Assembly: GCF_000964085.1 (NCBI RefSeq)
Contig: NZ_JZRB01000013.1
Span: 1-63,546, forward strand
Origin: Luteibacter yeojuensis
Lineage (GTDB): Bacteria; Pseudomonadota; Gammaproteobacteria; Xanthomonadales; Rhodanobacteraceae
Direction of reading: 5' to 3'
DNA: 63,546 bases
Numbering within the stretch: position 1 is the first letter of the stretch; every line of letters starts with the position of its first letter. Below are positions 8,279 through 15,438 of this stretch, in pieces. The notes beneath the pieces were generated by a model. The model searched no databases, was not told where the DNA came from, and was given only the letters and a program-made list of their open reading frames with translations. Both the position numbers and the translations under genes were made by a program.

Positions 8279-8995
8279 TCAGGCAAGGGCCAGCGCGCCG
8301 GCGCCGAGGGCGGCCGCGATGGCGTGGTCGATGGGAAACGTGGGGAAGGCTTCGCACGCGTGGTCAGCGGCGGCGGCCAGCGGTTGGCCCGCGCCGCATG
8401 CCTCGAGGAAGCACAGGGTGGCGGGTGGCACGGGGGTAGCCAAGGGCTGGCTGCCCGGGCGCGTGAGCAGGATCGCTTCGGGCAGCCACGCGAGGTTGCG
8501 TGGGGCGACGCCATCGCGACTTGCCTGCCACAGGCTTGCGACGGGGAACGCGGAGGCCACCCAGCGCGTCGCGGGGTGGAGCCGCCAGCGGCGGCGGCCC
8601 TCCCAGGCGTCCAGCCAGGCATGGGCATCCAGCGGCTCGGCATCCGCCGCATCGTGGCACGCCGACCACGCGAGGTCGGTGTGTGCCACGTCAACGAGGT
8701 AAGGCATGTCGCCGTGCGTCGGCAGGCTTGCAAGGAACGCGGGAAAGCCTTGGCCGTAGCGCGCCATCCGTGCATCCACGGGCGGGGACGCCTCGGCGAA
8801 ATGCGCGGCGGCAGAGCGGAACCACGCCGCGCCGACCAGCGTGGCCACCGCCGGGAAGTTGGCTTCCAGCGCGTCGATGCAGCCCCGGCGCACCGTATTG
8901 CGATACACGTGGAAGCCGTCGTCATGCGCGCCCTCGCATGCACTGGCAAGCAAGGCGTCGGTGAAGGCCGCCTGGAAGGCGCCCAGCGTGCTCAC
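8279..8995 (-). CDS. bufC2: BufC-type partner protein of MNIO oxidase (DUF2063), cassette 2
   Basis: The 238-residue protein starts at a GTG (8993-8995) that overlaps the stop of bufB2 as GTGA. The N-terminal DUF2063 domain is recognised by FQAAFTDALL, then FHVYRNTVRRGCIDALEANF and ATLVG. It is only distantly similar to BufC1, so each cassette seems to keep its own partner. Known role of the family: complex with the DUF692 oxidase, presenting the precursor. The C-terminal half is rich in Ala and Trp and lacks further recognisable motifs. A longer upstream frame exists but would lie wholly inside bufB2 and is not expected. Confidence 0.9.
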   Translation of the reverse strand: MSTLGAFQAAFTDALLASACEGAHDDGFHVYRNTVRRGCIDALEANFPAVATLVGAAWFRSAAAHFAEASPPVDARMARYGQGFPAFLASLPTHGDMPYLVDVAHTDLAWSACHDAADAEPLDAHAWLDAWEGRRRWRLHPATRWVASAFPVASLWQASRDGVAPRNLAWLPEAILLTRPGSQPLATPVPPATLCFLEACGAGQPLAAAADHACEAFPTFPIDHAIAAALGAGALALA

Positions 8996-9807
8996 GCGGC
9001 CGCCGCTGATATAGCGAGCGCATGCTCGCGCTCGGCAAGCAGCTCGCCGAACGCTGGCACGTTGCCGTCCCGCTCCAGCAGCGTCGGCCGAGGGCCGGTG
9101 AGTCGCAGCAGGTCGGCGAACAGCGCCCATACGGGGGCTGCCACCGGTGCGTCATGCGAATCGACGAGCAGGCCCGTCGCGTCCGTGGCATGGCCCGCCA
9201 GGTGGACTTCGCGCACCGCGTGCAACGGAAGTGAGCCTAGCCACGCGCGTGCATCGGTGCCGAGGTTGTGCGCGCTCACGTGGATATTGTTGACGTCGAG
9301 CAACAGCCCGCAGCCCGTGCGGCGCACCAGCTCGGCGAAGAACTCCCCTTCGCTGTAATCGTGCCCGTCGATCGGCATGTAGTGCGTCGGGTTTTCAACG
9401 GCGATGGTGATGCCCAGCGCATCCTGCGTGCGGCCGATGTTATCCGCGACACGCTGCAAGGCCGCGTGTGAGCGCGGGAACGGCAGCAGGTCGGGAAGGT
9501 AGGTGCCGCGGCGCGTGGACCAGGCCAGGTGCTCGGACACCAGCACTGGCTGGACGCGATCGACCATGGCACGCAGGCGCGCCAGGTGCGCCGCATCGGG
9601 TGGCTCATCCGCGGCGAGCGACAGCGACACGCCATGCAGTGAAAGCGGGTAAGCCCCGGCCAGCGCGTCGAGCAACGCGAGGCGCGGGCCGCCATCCACC
9701 ATGTAGTTCTCCGGGTGGATCTCGAGCCATAACCCGGGCACGGCCTGGCCAAGCGCCGCTTCCGCGTGCGCGGGCTTGAAGCCAAGGCCGATGCCGGGCG
9801 CGGCCAT
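8992..9807 (-). CDS. bufB2: MNIO-family DUF692 oxidase, bufferin maturase, cassette 2
   Basis: The 271-residue DUF692 protein shares all metal-binding blocks with BufB1: LHGVSLSLAA, VSEHLAWS, VENPTHYMPI, LLLDVNNIHVSAHNLG, VHLAGHA, VDSHDAP and LLERDGNVP. It begins six bases after the bufA2 stop, without the hairpin seen in cassette 1, and overlaps bufC2 by four bases. The predicted reaction is O2-dependent oxidation of cysteines in BufA2. Differences from BufB1 (for example IHPENYMVDGG for VISENFMVEGG at the N-terminus) suggest an old duplication or separate acquisition rather than a recent copy. Confidence 0.95.
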   Translation of the reverse strand: MAAPGIGLGFKPAHAEAALGQAVPGLWLEIHPENYMVDGGPRLALLDALAGAYPLSLHGVSLSLAADEPPDAAHLARLRAMVDRVQPVLVSEHLAWSTRRGTYLPDLLPFPRSHAALQRVADNIGRTQDALGITIAVENPTHYMPIDGHDYSEGEFFAELVRRTGCGLLLDVNNIHVSAHNLGTDARAWLGSLPLHAVREVHLAGHATDATGLLVDSHDAPVAAPVWALFADLLRLTGPRPTLLERDGNVPAFGELLAEREHALAISAAAA

Positions 9808-9813
9808 GCGGGT

Positions 9814-10083
9814 TCAGCCCACCTTCGTCAGCGAGCCGTGGCCCTTCGGGGTCACGATGGAGGTGCAGGTGCCCGCCGGCACGTTCTTCCACGCGTTCTT
9901 CTGGTAATCGGCCTTGGCCGTGCCTGCGCACGTGGTCCCGGGGCCGGCGGCACAATCGTTCTGGCCCGCCTTGGCGACGCCCCAGCATTTCTCGACGGCG
10001 GGCTTCTTCGCCTCGTCGGCATGGGCTGCGCCGGCGACGAGCGCCGCGACGGCGAGGGCAAGGGATGCGGCGGTACGGTTCAT
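9814..10083 (-). CDS. bufA2: Bufferin-type Cys-rich precursor peptide 2 (DUF2282)
   Basis: The 89-residue protein opens with a signal peptide ([22 protein letters not shown]) and has four cysteines in [22 protein letters not shown] and PAGTC. This is the classic DUF2282 pattern K-C-x-G-x-A-x-x-G-x-N-D-C. Members are copper-sequestering RiPPs matured by DUF692 enzymes. The ATG at 10081-10083 follows GAAGGAGAG. A GTAACC-N16-CGAA promoter lies upstream and the 5' leader can form a short CCGGGC/GCCCGG hairpin (10101-10117). It heads the bufA2-bufB2-bufC2-doxX operon and is divergent from the sigma gene. Confidence 0.95.
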   Translation of the reverse strand: MNRTAASLALAVAALVAGAAHADEAKKPAVEKCWGVAKAGQNDCAAGPGTTCAGTAKADYQKNAWKNVPAGTCTSIVTPKGHGSLTKVG

Positions 10084-10130
10084 GGTCTCTCCTTCGGGTG
10101 CCGGGCCCTGTGCCCGGGGTCGAAGGGGGA

Positions 10131-10156
10131 TTCGCCGTGGCGCCACGTGCGGTTAC
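10131..10156 (-). promoter_or_regulatory. ECF sigma promoter of bufA2 (GTAACC-N16-CGAA)
   Basis: GTAACC at 10156-10151 and CGAA at 10134-10131 on the minus strand are spaced by exactly 16 bases. The predicted leader is about 40 nt with a good ribosome binding site. It faces the equivalent plus-strand element of the sigma gene across 34 bp. Confidence 0.87.
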
Positions 10157-10190
10157 AGTCGGCGCACACGGAATTTTTTTCATCCCCGCT

Positions 10191-10216
10191 GTAACCGGGG
10201 CCACCGCGCGCGCGAA
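10191..10216 (+). promoter_or_regulatory. ECF sigma autoregulatory promoter (GTAACC-N16-CGAA)
   Basis: GTAACC (10191-10196) and CGAA (10213-10216) are again exactly 16 bases apart. The start codon of the sigma gene follows only nine bases after CGAA, so the expected transcript would begin at or within a few bases of the ATG, giving a leaderless or nearly leaderless mRNA. Confidence 0.85.
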
Positions 10217-10225
10217 CTGGTAGAC

Positions 10226-10780
10226 ATGAGTGCCCTTGCCGCCGAACACGACCTGCGCACGCGCTTCATCGCTGGCTTGCGCGGCGATGCGGGCGCGTAC
10301 AGGCAATTCCTGGACGACCTGGCGGGTTACCTGCGCGGGTGGTTGCGGCGGCGCCTGCCGCGCGCCCACGCCGACGTGGAAGACATCCTCCAGGAAACCC
10401 TGCTGGCCATCCACAATGCCAGGCATACCTACCGCGAGGACCAGCCGCTCACCGCGTGGGTCCACGCCATCGTTCGATACAAGCTCATGGATTACTTCCG
10501 CGCCCACGCACGCCGCGAGGCGCTGCACGACCCCCTCGCCGACGACGGCCACCAGGTGTTCGTCGACGCCGAAACCGAACCCGCCGATGCCCGGCGCGAT
10601 GTCGGCCGCCTGCTCGAAGCCCTGCCCGACCGCCACCGCCTGCCCATCGTGTTCGTGAAGTTGCAGGGCCTGTCCGTGGCCGAAGCGGCACGCCGTTGCG
10701 GCATCTCCGAATCCGCCGTCAAGGTCGGCGTCCACCGCGGCCTCAAGGCACTGGCCGCCAGCATCCGGGAGGCCTCGTGA
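10226..10780 (+). CDS. sigF: ECF RNA polymerase sigma factor (SigF/NrsF type)
   Basis: This 184-residue sigma-70 family protein contains region 2 (VEDILQETLLAIHNARHTYR, then LTAWVHAIVRYKLMDYFR) and region 4 with its helix-turn-helix (LSVAEAARRCGISESAVKVGVHRGLKAL). It is followed, with a 4-base GTGA overlap, by a DUF1109 anti-sigma gene, the layout of the SigF-NrsF pair that controls copper/metal-responsive bufferin operons in Caulobacter. Its own promoter and those of both bufA genes share GTAACC-N16-CGAA. The ATG at 10226 has no Shine-Dalgarno sequence, consistent with a leaderless message. Confidence 0.92.
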   Translation: MSALAAEHDLRTRFIAGLRGDAGAYRQFLDDLAGYLRGWLRRRLPRAHADVEDILQETLLAIHNARHTYREDQPLTAWVHAIVRYKLMDYFRAHARREALHDPLADDGHQVFVDAETEPADARRDVGRLLEALPDRHRLPIVFVKLQGLSVAEAARRCGISESAVKVGVHRGLKALAASIREAS

Positions 10781-11418
10781 AGACCGACGACCTCATCAGC
10801 CTGCTCGCCACTGAAACGCCCGCGGTGGATCGCCGGGTACCTTCGCGACGCTTCGCCGCCGCCGTGCTGGTGGGCCTGGGTGCGGCCCTGCTCCTCATGG
10901 TGGCCGGCCTGGGCCTGCGCCCCGACCTCGGCCAGGCGATTCGCCTGCCCATGTTCTGGCTACGCCTCGCCTACCCCGTCGCCATCGCGGCCACCGCGTT
11001 CCTCGTCGTGCTGCGGCTGGCCCGGCCCGGTGCGCACGTCGGCGTGCGCTGGGTGGCGCTGGGCGCCGCGCCGCTGGGCGCCCTCGCGGCCATGGCTTGC
11101 GTACTCGCCGGCGCGCCCGAGGGCACGCGCATCGCGATGTGGCTTGGGCATACGTGGAAGGTGTGCCCCGTGTTGATCGCCGTGCTGTCGGCGCCCACGT
11201 TCGCCGCCATGCTGTGGGCCGTGCGTGGCATGGCGCCCGTGCGCCCGCGGCTCGCCGGCGCCGCCACGGGGCTGTTCGCGGGGGCCGTCGCCACCACGGC
11301 GTATTGCCTGCATTGCCCCGAGATGGCCCCGCCTTTCTGGGCGTTCTGGTATCTCGTTGGCATGCTGCTACCCACCGCGCTGGGTGCGCTGGCGGGGCCT
11401 CGCTGGTTGCGCTGGTAA
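10777..11418 (+). CDS. nrsF: NrsF-type anti-sigma factor (DUF1109)
   Basis: The 213-residue protein starts at a GTG overlapping the sigma stop. It has a short cytoplasmic N-terminus and about six membrane segments, the DUF1109 architecture. Two conserved cysteine positions are present, C130 in HTWKVCPVL and C180 in AYCLHCPEMAPPFW; these match the two cysteines implicated in metal sensing by Caulobacter NrsF. It should hold the ECF sigma factor at the membrane and release it when metal reacts with the thiols. C178 adds a third thiol in CLHC. Function by homology is strong; the inducing metal is inferred. Confidence 0.92.
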   Translation: MKTDDLISLLATETPAVDRRVPSRRFAAAVLVGLGAALLLMVAGLGLRPDLGQAIRLPMFWLRLAYPVAIAATAFLVVLRLARPGAHVGVRWVALGAAPLGALAAMACVLAGAPEGTRIAMWLGHTWKVCPVLIAVLSAPTFAAMLWAVRGMAPVRPRLAGAATGLFAGAVATTAYCLHCPEMAPPFWAFWYLVGMLLPTALGALAGPRWLRW

Positions 11419-11566
11419 ACGCCGCACTGACCCATCCGCAATTCTGGCAAATTTGAGTAATCCTCCTGTATTCGCTCGTCTGGATGCCGCTATATCATTT
11501 ATCCAGAAAGCGTCAGCTGTAACGGGACTTCATCCCCGTGCGGCGAGAATCAGTCGAGGGCGGCCC

Positions 11567-12532
11567 GTGGGCAAGGCAAACAAGGATCCGTTGGCGTGGG
11601 GCCGGTACCTTGCGGTCGCGGCCGCGTATGCCGCGTGTTACGAGCTCACGCGCAATATTTCGTTCTCGCATTGGCTGCTGCCCGCCGGCCTTCGCCTTGC
11701 GTGCCTGCTGCTGGTGCCGCGCCGCTTCTGGCCCGCGCTGGCCGTCGGCGAAACCCTGCCTATCGCTGAAATGGCGCTGCTGCACGCGCATCTCTACGGC
11801 ACCGTGTGGGCCATCGCGGCGTCGGTGCCACCCATTCTCTTCTGCATGCCCGCCTTCGCCTGGCTGCGCCGCCGCTTCGCCGTCGTGGCCAGCGACGGCA
11901 CGCTGAACATCGGGGTTATCCTCGCGGCAACGCTGGTGTGCGCCATCGTGAACACGGCGGATAACGCCCTTGTGCTCTCGCTCGTGGAACTGGGCGACGG
12001 CACGCCCGCACCCGTGCCCACGGTGCCGGTGCTGCTCGCGTGGGTCCTCGGTGCCTACCTCGGCGCCCTGACGCTCACCCCCGTGATCCTCGCCATCCGC
12101 GAGCGCATCGCCGCATTGCCCGGCGGCGTCGTCACGTGGCGCACGGTGAAGGAAAGCCCGCTGCTTCGCGATGCGCTGCTATTCGCGGTGCCGTGCCTTG
12201 CGCTGCTGCTGCTCGTCGCCGACGGCACCGATGATGGCGACAGCCTGCTTACCTGGATACGCGTCGCCATGGCCGTGCCGGTGGTGGCGCTGACCCTGCG
12301 CCACGGCTGGCACGGCGCGGCGGTGGGCGGCATGCTGGCCAGCGTGGCCCAGGCCAGCACCTCGTTCCAGTTGCAGGACCCGGCCATGATCCGCTCGCAG
12401 GCCGTGCTGGCCTTCGTGGCTTCCACCGCGTTGATCTTCGGGGTGCGCGTGGCCCAGCGCGTCGCCGCGGCGCAACGCGCCGCGCGTGCCGGCATGCCCG
12501 TGCCCGCGCCAGCGCCCGTGCGCCGCCACTGA
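11567..12532 (+). CDS. MASE1-domain integral membrane protein
   Basis: The 321-residue protein is made of eight to ten hydrophobic segments and matches the MASE1 sensory membrane domain (ITRNISFSHWLLPAGLRLA near the start; later WIRVAMAVPVVALTLRHGWHGAAVGG). MASE1 is usually fused to histidine kinases or GGDEF domains, but here there is no output domain, only a short basic Pro-rich tail. It may be a stand-alone sensor partner or a remnant of a larger receptor. A GTG at 11567 is the likely start. It ends just before a strong bidirectional hairpin. It lies downstream of, but 148 bp away from, the anti-sigma gene. Confidence 0.8.
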   Translation: MGKANKDPLAWGRYLAVAAAYAACYELTRNISFSHWLLPAGLRLACLLLVPRRFWPALAVGETLPIAEMALLHAHLYGTVWAIAASVPPILFCMPAFAWLRRRFAVVASDGTLNIGVILAATLVCAIVNTADNALVLSLVELGDGTPAPVPTVPVLLAWVLGAYLGALTLTPVILAIRERIAALPGGVVTWRTVKESPLLRDALLFAVPCLALLLLVADGTDDGDSLLTWIRVAMAVPVVALTLRHGWHGAAVGGMLASVAQASTSFQLQDPAMIRSQAVLAFVASTALIFGVRVAQRVAAAQRAARAGMPVPAPAPVRRH

Positions 12533-12535
12533 AAA

Positions 12536-12569
12536 CGCGGGGTGCCGGGCCATCACCCGGCACCCCGCG
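12536..12569. terminator. Strong 14-bp GC hairpin between convergent genes
   Basis: A perfect 14-bp inverted repeat (12536-12549 with 12556-12569, 6-nt loop) separates the MASE1 gene (+) and the exported hypothetical gene (-). An A-run (GAAAA) lies on the minus-strand exit side, giving TTTTC for the minus transcript. It is placed to terminate transcription from both sides. Confidence 0.75.
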
Positions 12570-12586
12570 ATGGCGGTGCGTTCAAC

Positions 12587-13033
12587 TCATGGCCCGCGCG
12601 TGGAGCACTCCAGCGGGTTCTTGCACTCCACCGGTGCCGCCGCCACGCGCATGCTGCCGTTGGGCTGGGGTGCTACGAACACCTGCACCGCATCGTCCTT
12701 GTAGACGGTTTCGCCTACCGAACTGACAGGCGCGGCCATCGGCTCGTCGGGCGTCGCCACGTTTGCCGCGTCCACGCCGACGGGTGAGCCCAGCAGGCTC
12801 GTGGGCGTTCGCACGACGGCGGCACGGACGTTACCTCCTGCGTCGTTCACCTGGATGTATTTCAGGCTGCCGCGCTGGAACACGTAGACATGGTAGTTGG
12901 GGCTGGTGCTGACATCGGTGGCATTGGGCCAGGACTGGCCGAGGCCCGTGATGGCGGTCTGCGCGTGCGCCGCGCCGACACCGAGGGTTGCGACGGATAA
13001 CGCAAGGACAAGCGAGCGGAGCGAGCTGGACAT
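12587..13033 (-). CDS. Exported hypothetical protein
   Basis: The 148-residue protein has a clear signal peptide (MSSSLRSLVLALSVATLGVGAAHA) and a mature part of about 124 residues with two cysteines near the end (VECKNPLECSTRG) that could form a disulphide. I recognise no family. It is the last gene of the minus-strand cluster 12587-16757 and is separated by 132 bp from the small membrane-protein pair. The start at 13033 gives the signal peptide its natural length. Periplasmic or secreted location is inferred. Confidence 0.75.
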   Translation of the reverse strand: MSSSLRSLVLALSVATLGVGAAHAQTAITGLGQSWPNATDVSTSPNYHVYVFQRGSLKYIQVNDAGGNVRAAVVRTPTSLLGSPVGVDAANVATPDEPMAAPVSSVGETVYKDDAVQVFVAPQPNGSMRVAAAPVECKNPLECSTRGP

Positions 13034-13165
13034 GGCGGAATCCCCATATGGGTGCTTGCCAGGCGCGCCACCCCACGTGGCGGTTGCCGGCCTGCCGACT
13101 CTCCCGCAATGGCCCGGGCCCAAGGGGCCCGGGTGCCGATTCCGCACAGTGATGCCGCGGGCCAT

Positions 13166-13462
13166 TCAGGGACACGTCGATTCCCGGGGCGCGCGGTGGA
13201 GGCGTACCGCCCAGCGCAGCAGCAGCGAGGCCACGCCGACATCCACCAGGACTTCGCTCGGCCACACATCGCCGTAGAAGAAGCCATCCAGCGCCGCCAG
13301 CATGCCGTAGATCCCAATGGTGTTGACGCATGCGCCCGCCACGATGGCCGCGCAACACACGCGGGCTGCCCGTGATAGCTGCCGGTCGGTCACGAGCCAG
13401 CCCGCGGTAAGCGTGACGAGGCCACAGGCCGCGAGGTCGACGACGAGAAGCCCGCCACTCAC
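13166..13462 (-). CDS. Small three-helix membrane protein, holin-like
   Basis: The 98-residue protein starts at a GTG (13460-13462) that overlaps the stop of the upstream gene as GTGA. It has three predicted membrane helices (LLVVDLAACGLVTLTAGWLV, VCCAAIVAGACVNTIGIYGM, VLVDVGVASLLLRWAV). Paired small membrane proteins with overlapping frames are typical of phage holin/antiholin modules. No endolysin or other phage gene is nearby, so a phage origin is not shown. It may instead be a membrane part of the uncharacterised DUF2589 cluster. Confidence 0.7.
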   Translation of the reverse strand: MSGGLLVVDLAACGLVTLTAGWLVTDRQLSRAARVCCAAIVAGACVNTIGIYGMLAALDGFFYGDVWPSEVLVDVGVASLLLRWAVRLHRAPRESTCP

Positions 13463-13782
13463 TTGCCACCTCCCGCGATGCGCTGGATGAAACGCTCGGC
13501 AAGGCCTTCGCCGTGCCGGTCGAGCAGGTGCTGCGCGATCACCGTCACCTTGAGGCCAAACGCGCCGACAAGGAACGCGACGCCTGCCTGCACCTCCGGC
13601 AGGGCGTCGGGCAGGAACTGGCGCAGGAACGCGGGGGCCAGGAACACGGCGATGAGCGTACCGCACACCACTTGAACCATGGCGCGGCGGCGTGAGCCCG
13701 AATCGCTCATCGCGACCGGGAGGACGGCGCCGCCCACGGCGGCGAGCAATAGCCAGAAACGGGCAAGCAACAAGGTATCCAT
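13459..13782 (-). CDS. Small membrane protein, holin-like (phage holin family resemblance)
   Basis: The 107-residue protein has three hydrophobic segments (WLLLAAVGGAVLPVAM, VQVVCGTLIAVFLAPAFL, VQAGVAFLVGAFGLKVTVI) and a short charged tail, a layout seen in class I holins. It begins at an ATG (13780-13782) and overlaps the next small membrane gene by four bases. It lies 10 bp after the stop of the 116-residue gene upstream. Whether it makes membrane pores or is a structural membrane partner cannot be told from sequence. Resemblance to holins is by size, topology and the G-T-L-[IS]-A-[IV]-F core and is tentative. Confidence 0.7.
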   Translation of the reverse strand: MDTLLLARFWLLLAAVGGAVLPVAMSDSGSRRRAMVQVVCGTLIAVFLAPAFLRQFLPDALPEVQAGVAFLVGAFGLKVTVIAQHLLDRHGEGLAERFIQRIAGGGK

Positions 13783-13792
13783 GGCACGCTCC

Positions 13793-14143
13793 TCATGGGC
13801 CCGGCGTGGCCGACAGCACGCCTTCCCAGGTACGGCCCGCCCGCACGAAGGTGACGCGCACGCCACCACCCGCCCTCGCCATGCGCATCTCGCCAGGGTA
13901 CAGGCCCTGGCAAAACGGGCCGCCGTTCGGCGGCGGGTTGAACGTCAGGCGTGTTTCGTTGCCGTCCTCCACGAGTACCTCGGCAGGTATGTGGCATTTG
14001 TGCGGCTCGCCGATCGCCATGCGCAATGCGTCGCCGCGGCGCGTGATGGATGTGCGCACCAAGGCATCACCCGATGCCAGGGTGCCCGTCCACTGCCCCT
14101 CCATGCCCGCCAGTAACATGATCGCCAACATTCCGTGTGACAT
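13793..14143 (-). CDS. Hypothetical protein, possibly exported
   Basis: The 116-residue protein begins at an ATG (14141-14143) preceded by GGAGAG. Its first 14 residues (MSHGMLAIMLLAGM) are hydrophobic and could be a short export signal. The rest is soluble, with a pair of cysteines (HKCHIP and PFCQGLYPG) and the phrase GQWTGTLASGDALVRTS, typical of small beta-barrel proteins. I recognise no family. It is in the middle of the DUF2589 cluster and overlaps the preceding minus-strand frame (14067-14459) by 77 bp. Confidence 0.65.
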   Translation of the reverse strand: MSHGMLAIMLLAGMEGQWTGTLASGDALVRTSITRRGDALRMAIGEPHKCHIPAEVLVEDGNETRLTFNPPPNGGPFCQGLYPGEMRMARAGGGVRVTFVRAGRTWEGVLSATPGP

Positions 14144-14459
14144 ACCGCTCTCCTTCATTCGGGGATGGCATCCCCGTCGGCACGACGGCGACGCCGTCGA
14201 TGGATAACCGCGGTACCCAGCCGTCATCGGCTGCGCACCGCACGTTGATTCGCCGCACGGCGTGCCGGCGGGGCCACGTGAACCCGGGGCGCCCCGGCAC
14301 GACGTGCCATGCACCGTCGACATAGCGTGTCGTCGCATCGAAAGCGAAGCACAATGCCTCGATCGAGGCGGCCCGCCGTGTCGCCGCCCGCCGCATGGCC
14401 CCGGCCACGACCTCCAGCTTCGCCACGAGCGTGGCAAGCGGCAGACTGGCGCTGCGCAC
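14067..14459 (-). CDS. Hypothetical protein, 130 aa
   Basis: The frame starts with a GTG placed directly after the stop codon of the upstream 85-residue gene (TAA-GTG), which suggests translational reinitiation. The N-terminal half has a helical, Ala/Arg-rich part (ATLVAKLEVVAGAMRRAA), followed by FAFDATTRYVDGAWHVVPGRPG and INVRCAADDGWVPRLSIDGV, which look like a genuine folded domain. The last 25 residues overlap the next gene in another frame, so the end of the natural protein may be imperfect. No family is recognised. Its place in the cluster supports it being real. Confidence 0.55.
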   Translation of the reverse strand: MRSASLPLATLVAKLEVVAGAMRRAATRRAASIEALCFAFDATTRYVDGAWHVVPGRPGFTWPRRHAVRRINVRCAADDGWVPRLSIDGVAVVPTGMPSPNEGERYVTRNVGDHVTGGHGGAVDGHPGIG

Positions 14460-14717
14460 TTATTCAGTGACCCACGCAGGCTTGCGCGTGAACGCCACGT
14501 GGTAACAGATCCACTGCAGCACGACCTGGTGCTCGCCCACCTGCAGGATGGTGAAGCTTTTCTCCGTCGCGAGCAGGTGCCCGCGCGGCGAATCGTTGAG
14601 GCACCGGTTCAGCAGGGCGCGCGCTTCTTCGATCTGTGCTTCGGCAGCCATCTGGTTCGGGTTGCTGCTACCAACCACGATGCGTTTGACGAAGCGGGTA
14701 TCGGTGAGTTCGAACAT
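14460..14717 (-). CDS. Small conserved hypothetical protein, 85 aa
   Basis: The 85-residue soluble protein has an alternating charged/hydrophobic pattern (FELTDTRFVKRIVVGSS, then QIEEARALLNRCLND, then GEHQVVLQWICYHVAFTRKP). It looks like a compact alpha/beta domain. The ATG at 14715-14717 follows AAGGAGTGG, a strong ribosome binding site. It lies 59 bp after the DUF2589 gene and directly before the 130-residue gene. I do not know a function for this family; its regular appearance beside a DUF2589 gene is the best clue to follow. Confidence 0.75.
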   Translation of the reverse strand: MFELTDTRFVKRIVVGSSNPNQMAAEAQIEEARALLNRCLNDSPRGHLLATEKSFTILQVGEHQVVLQWICYHVAFTRKPAWVTE

Positions 14718-14776
14718 GGGCCACTCCTTGGGTGTCGTGGCGCGGCGGGCCGCGCCACGACGGTGGGCTGCGCGCG

Positions 14777-15370
14777 TTACGGCGTCGGCGTCGGTGCCGG
14801 CGTCGATGCCGCGGTGGTCTTCGGCACGACGGCCGTCTGCAGGATATCCATGACGCGTGCGAGGCCTTCGGGCATGCCCGTGTCACGCGCCTGGACGTTC
14901 ACGTGGTACTTCGCCGAGTTATCCGACGTCCGCGTGTTCTCCTTGTGCGTGCTGACCGACCCCGAGACCGCCACCTTCGCCCCGAAGCCGCCCCACGAGG
15001 CACTGAAATCGGTCTTGGAGTCCACGGCGTTCTTGTCGTTCGTGGATGTCTTCACCTCCATGTCGAACGTGATGTTGACGTCCTCGACGGCCAGGGTCGG
15101 CACCTTGACGATGGCCAGCAGCGGTACGCTCATCGACACCTGCTCTTCCTTCCACGTACCATCGTCCTGCTGCACGGGGCGCATGAACTTGAAGTCGGAG
15201 GTGCGCGATTTATCCGTTGCGACGCCGTTGGCATCGTGCTCGAAGCCCACCTTGTTGATGAAGTCGGCCGTGGACTGCGCGAGCCGCACCTGTGCTTCGC
15301 ACGCCGCCATCAGCGGTGCGCCTACCAGGTCGCCCATGGGCAGGCCGCGGAATTGGTCGGAAATAGTCAT
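14777..15370 (-). CDS. DUF2589-domain protein
   Basis: The 197-residue protein matches DUF2589, with the signature opening DQFRGLPMGDLVGAPLMAAC, then VPLLAIVKVPTLAVEDVNITFDMEV in the middle and KYHVNVQARDTGMPEGLARV towards the end. It is probably beta-rich. The C-terminus is a Pro/Thr-rich tail. The ATG at 15370 has AAGGAG seven bases upstream; a GTG one codon earlier is less likely. DUF2589 has no established function. A second, diverged DUF2589-like protein is encoded immediately upstream, so the two may form a heteromeric assembly. Confidence 0.85.
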   Translation of the reverse strand: MTISDQFRGLPMGDLVGAPLMAACEAQVRLAQSTADFINKVGFEHDANGVATDKSRTSDFKFMRPVQQDDGTWKEEQVSMSVPLLAIVKVPTLAVEDVNITFDMEVKTSTNDKNAVDSKTDFSASWGGFGAKVAVSGSVSTHKENTRTSDNSAKYHVNVQARDTGMPEGLARVMDILQTAVVPKTTAASTPAPTPTP

Positions 15371-15438
15371 CACATCACTCCTTGCGTATGGACATCGACC
15401 CTGTACACCTCATGTGCGCAGGGGTTCGGCCGGTGTGT

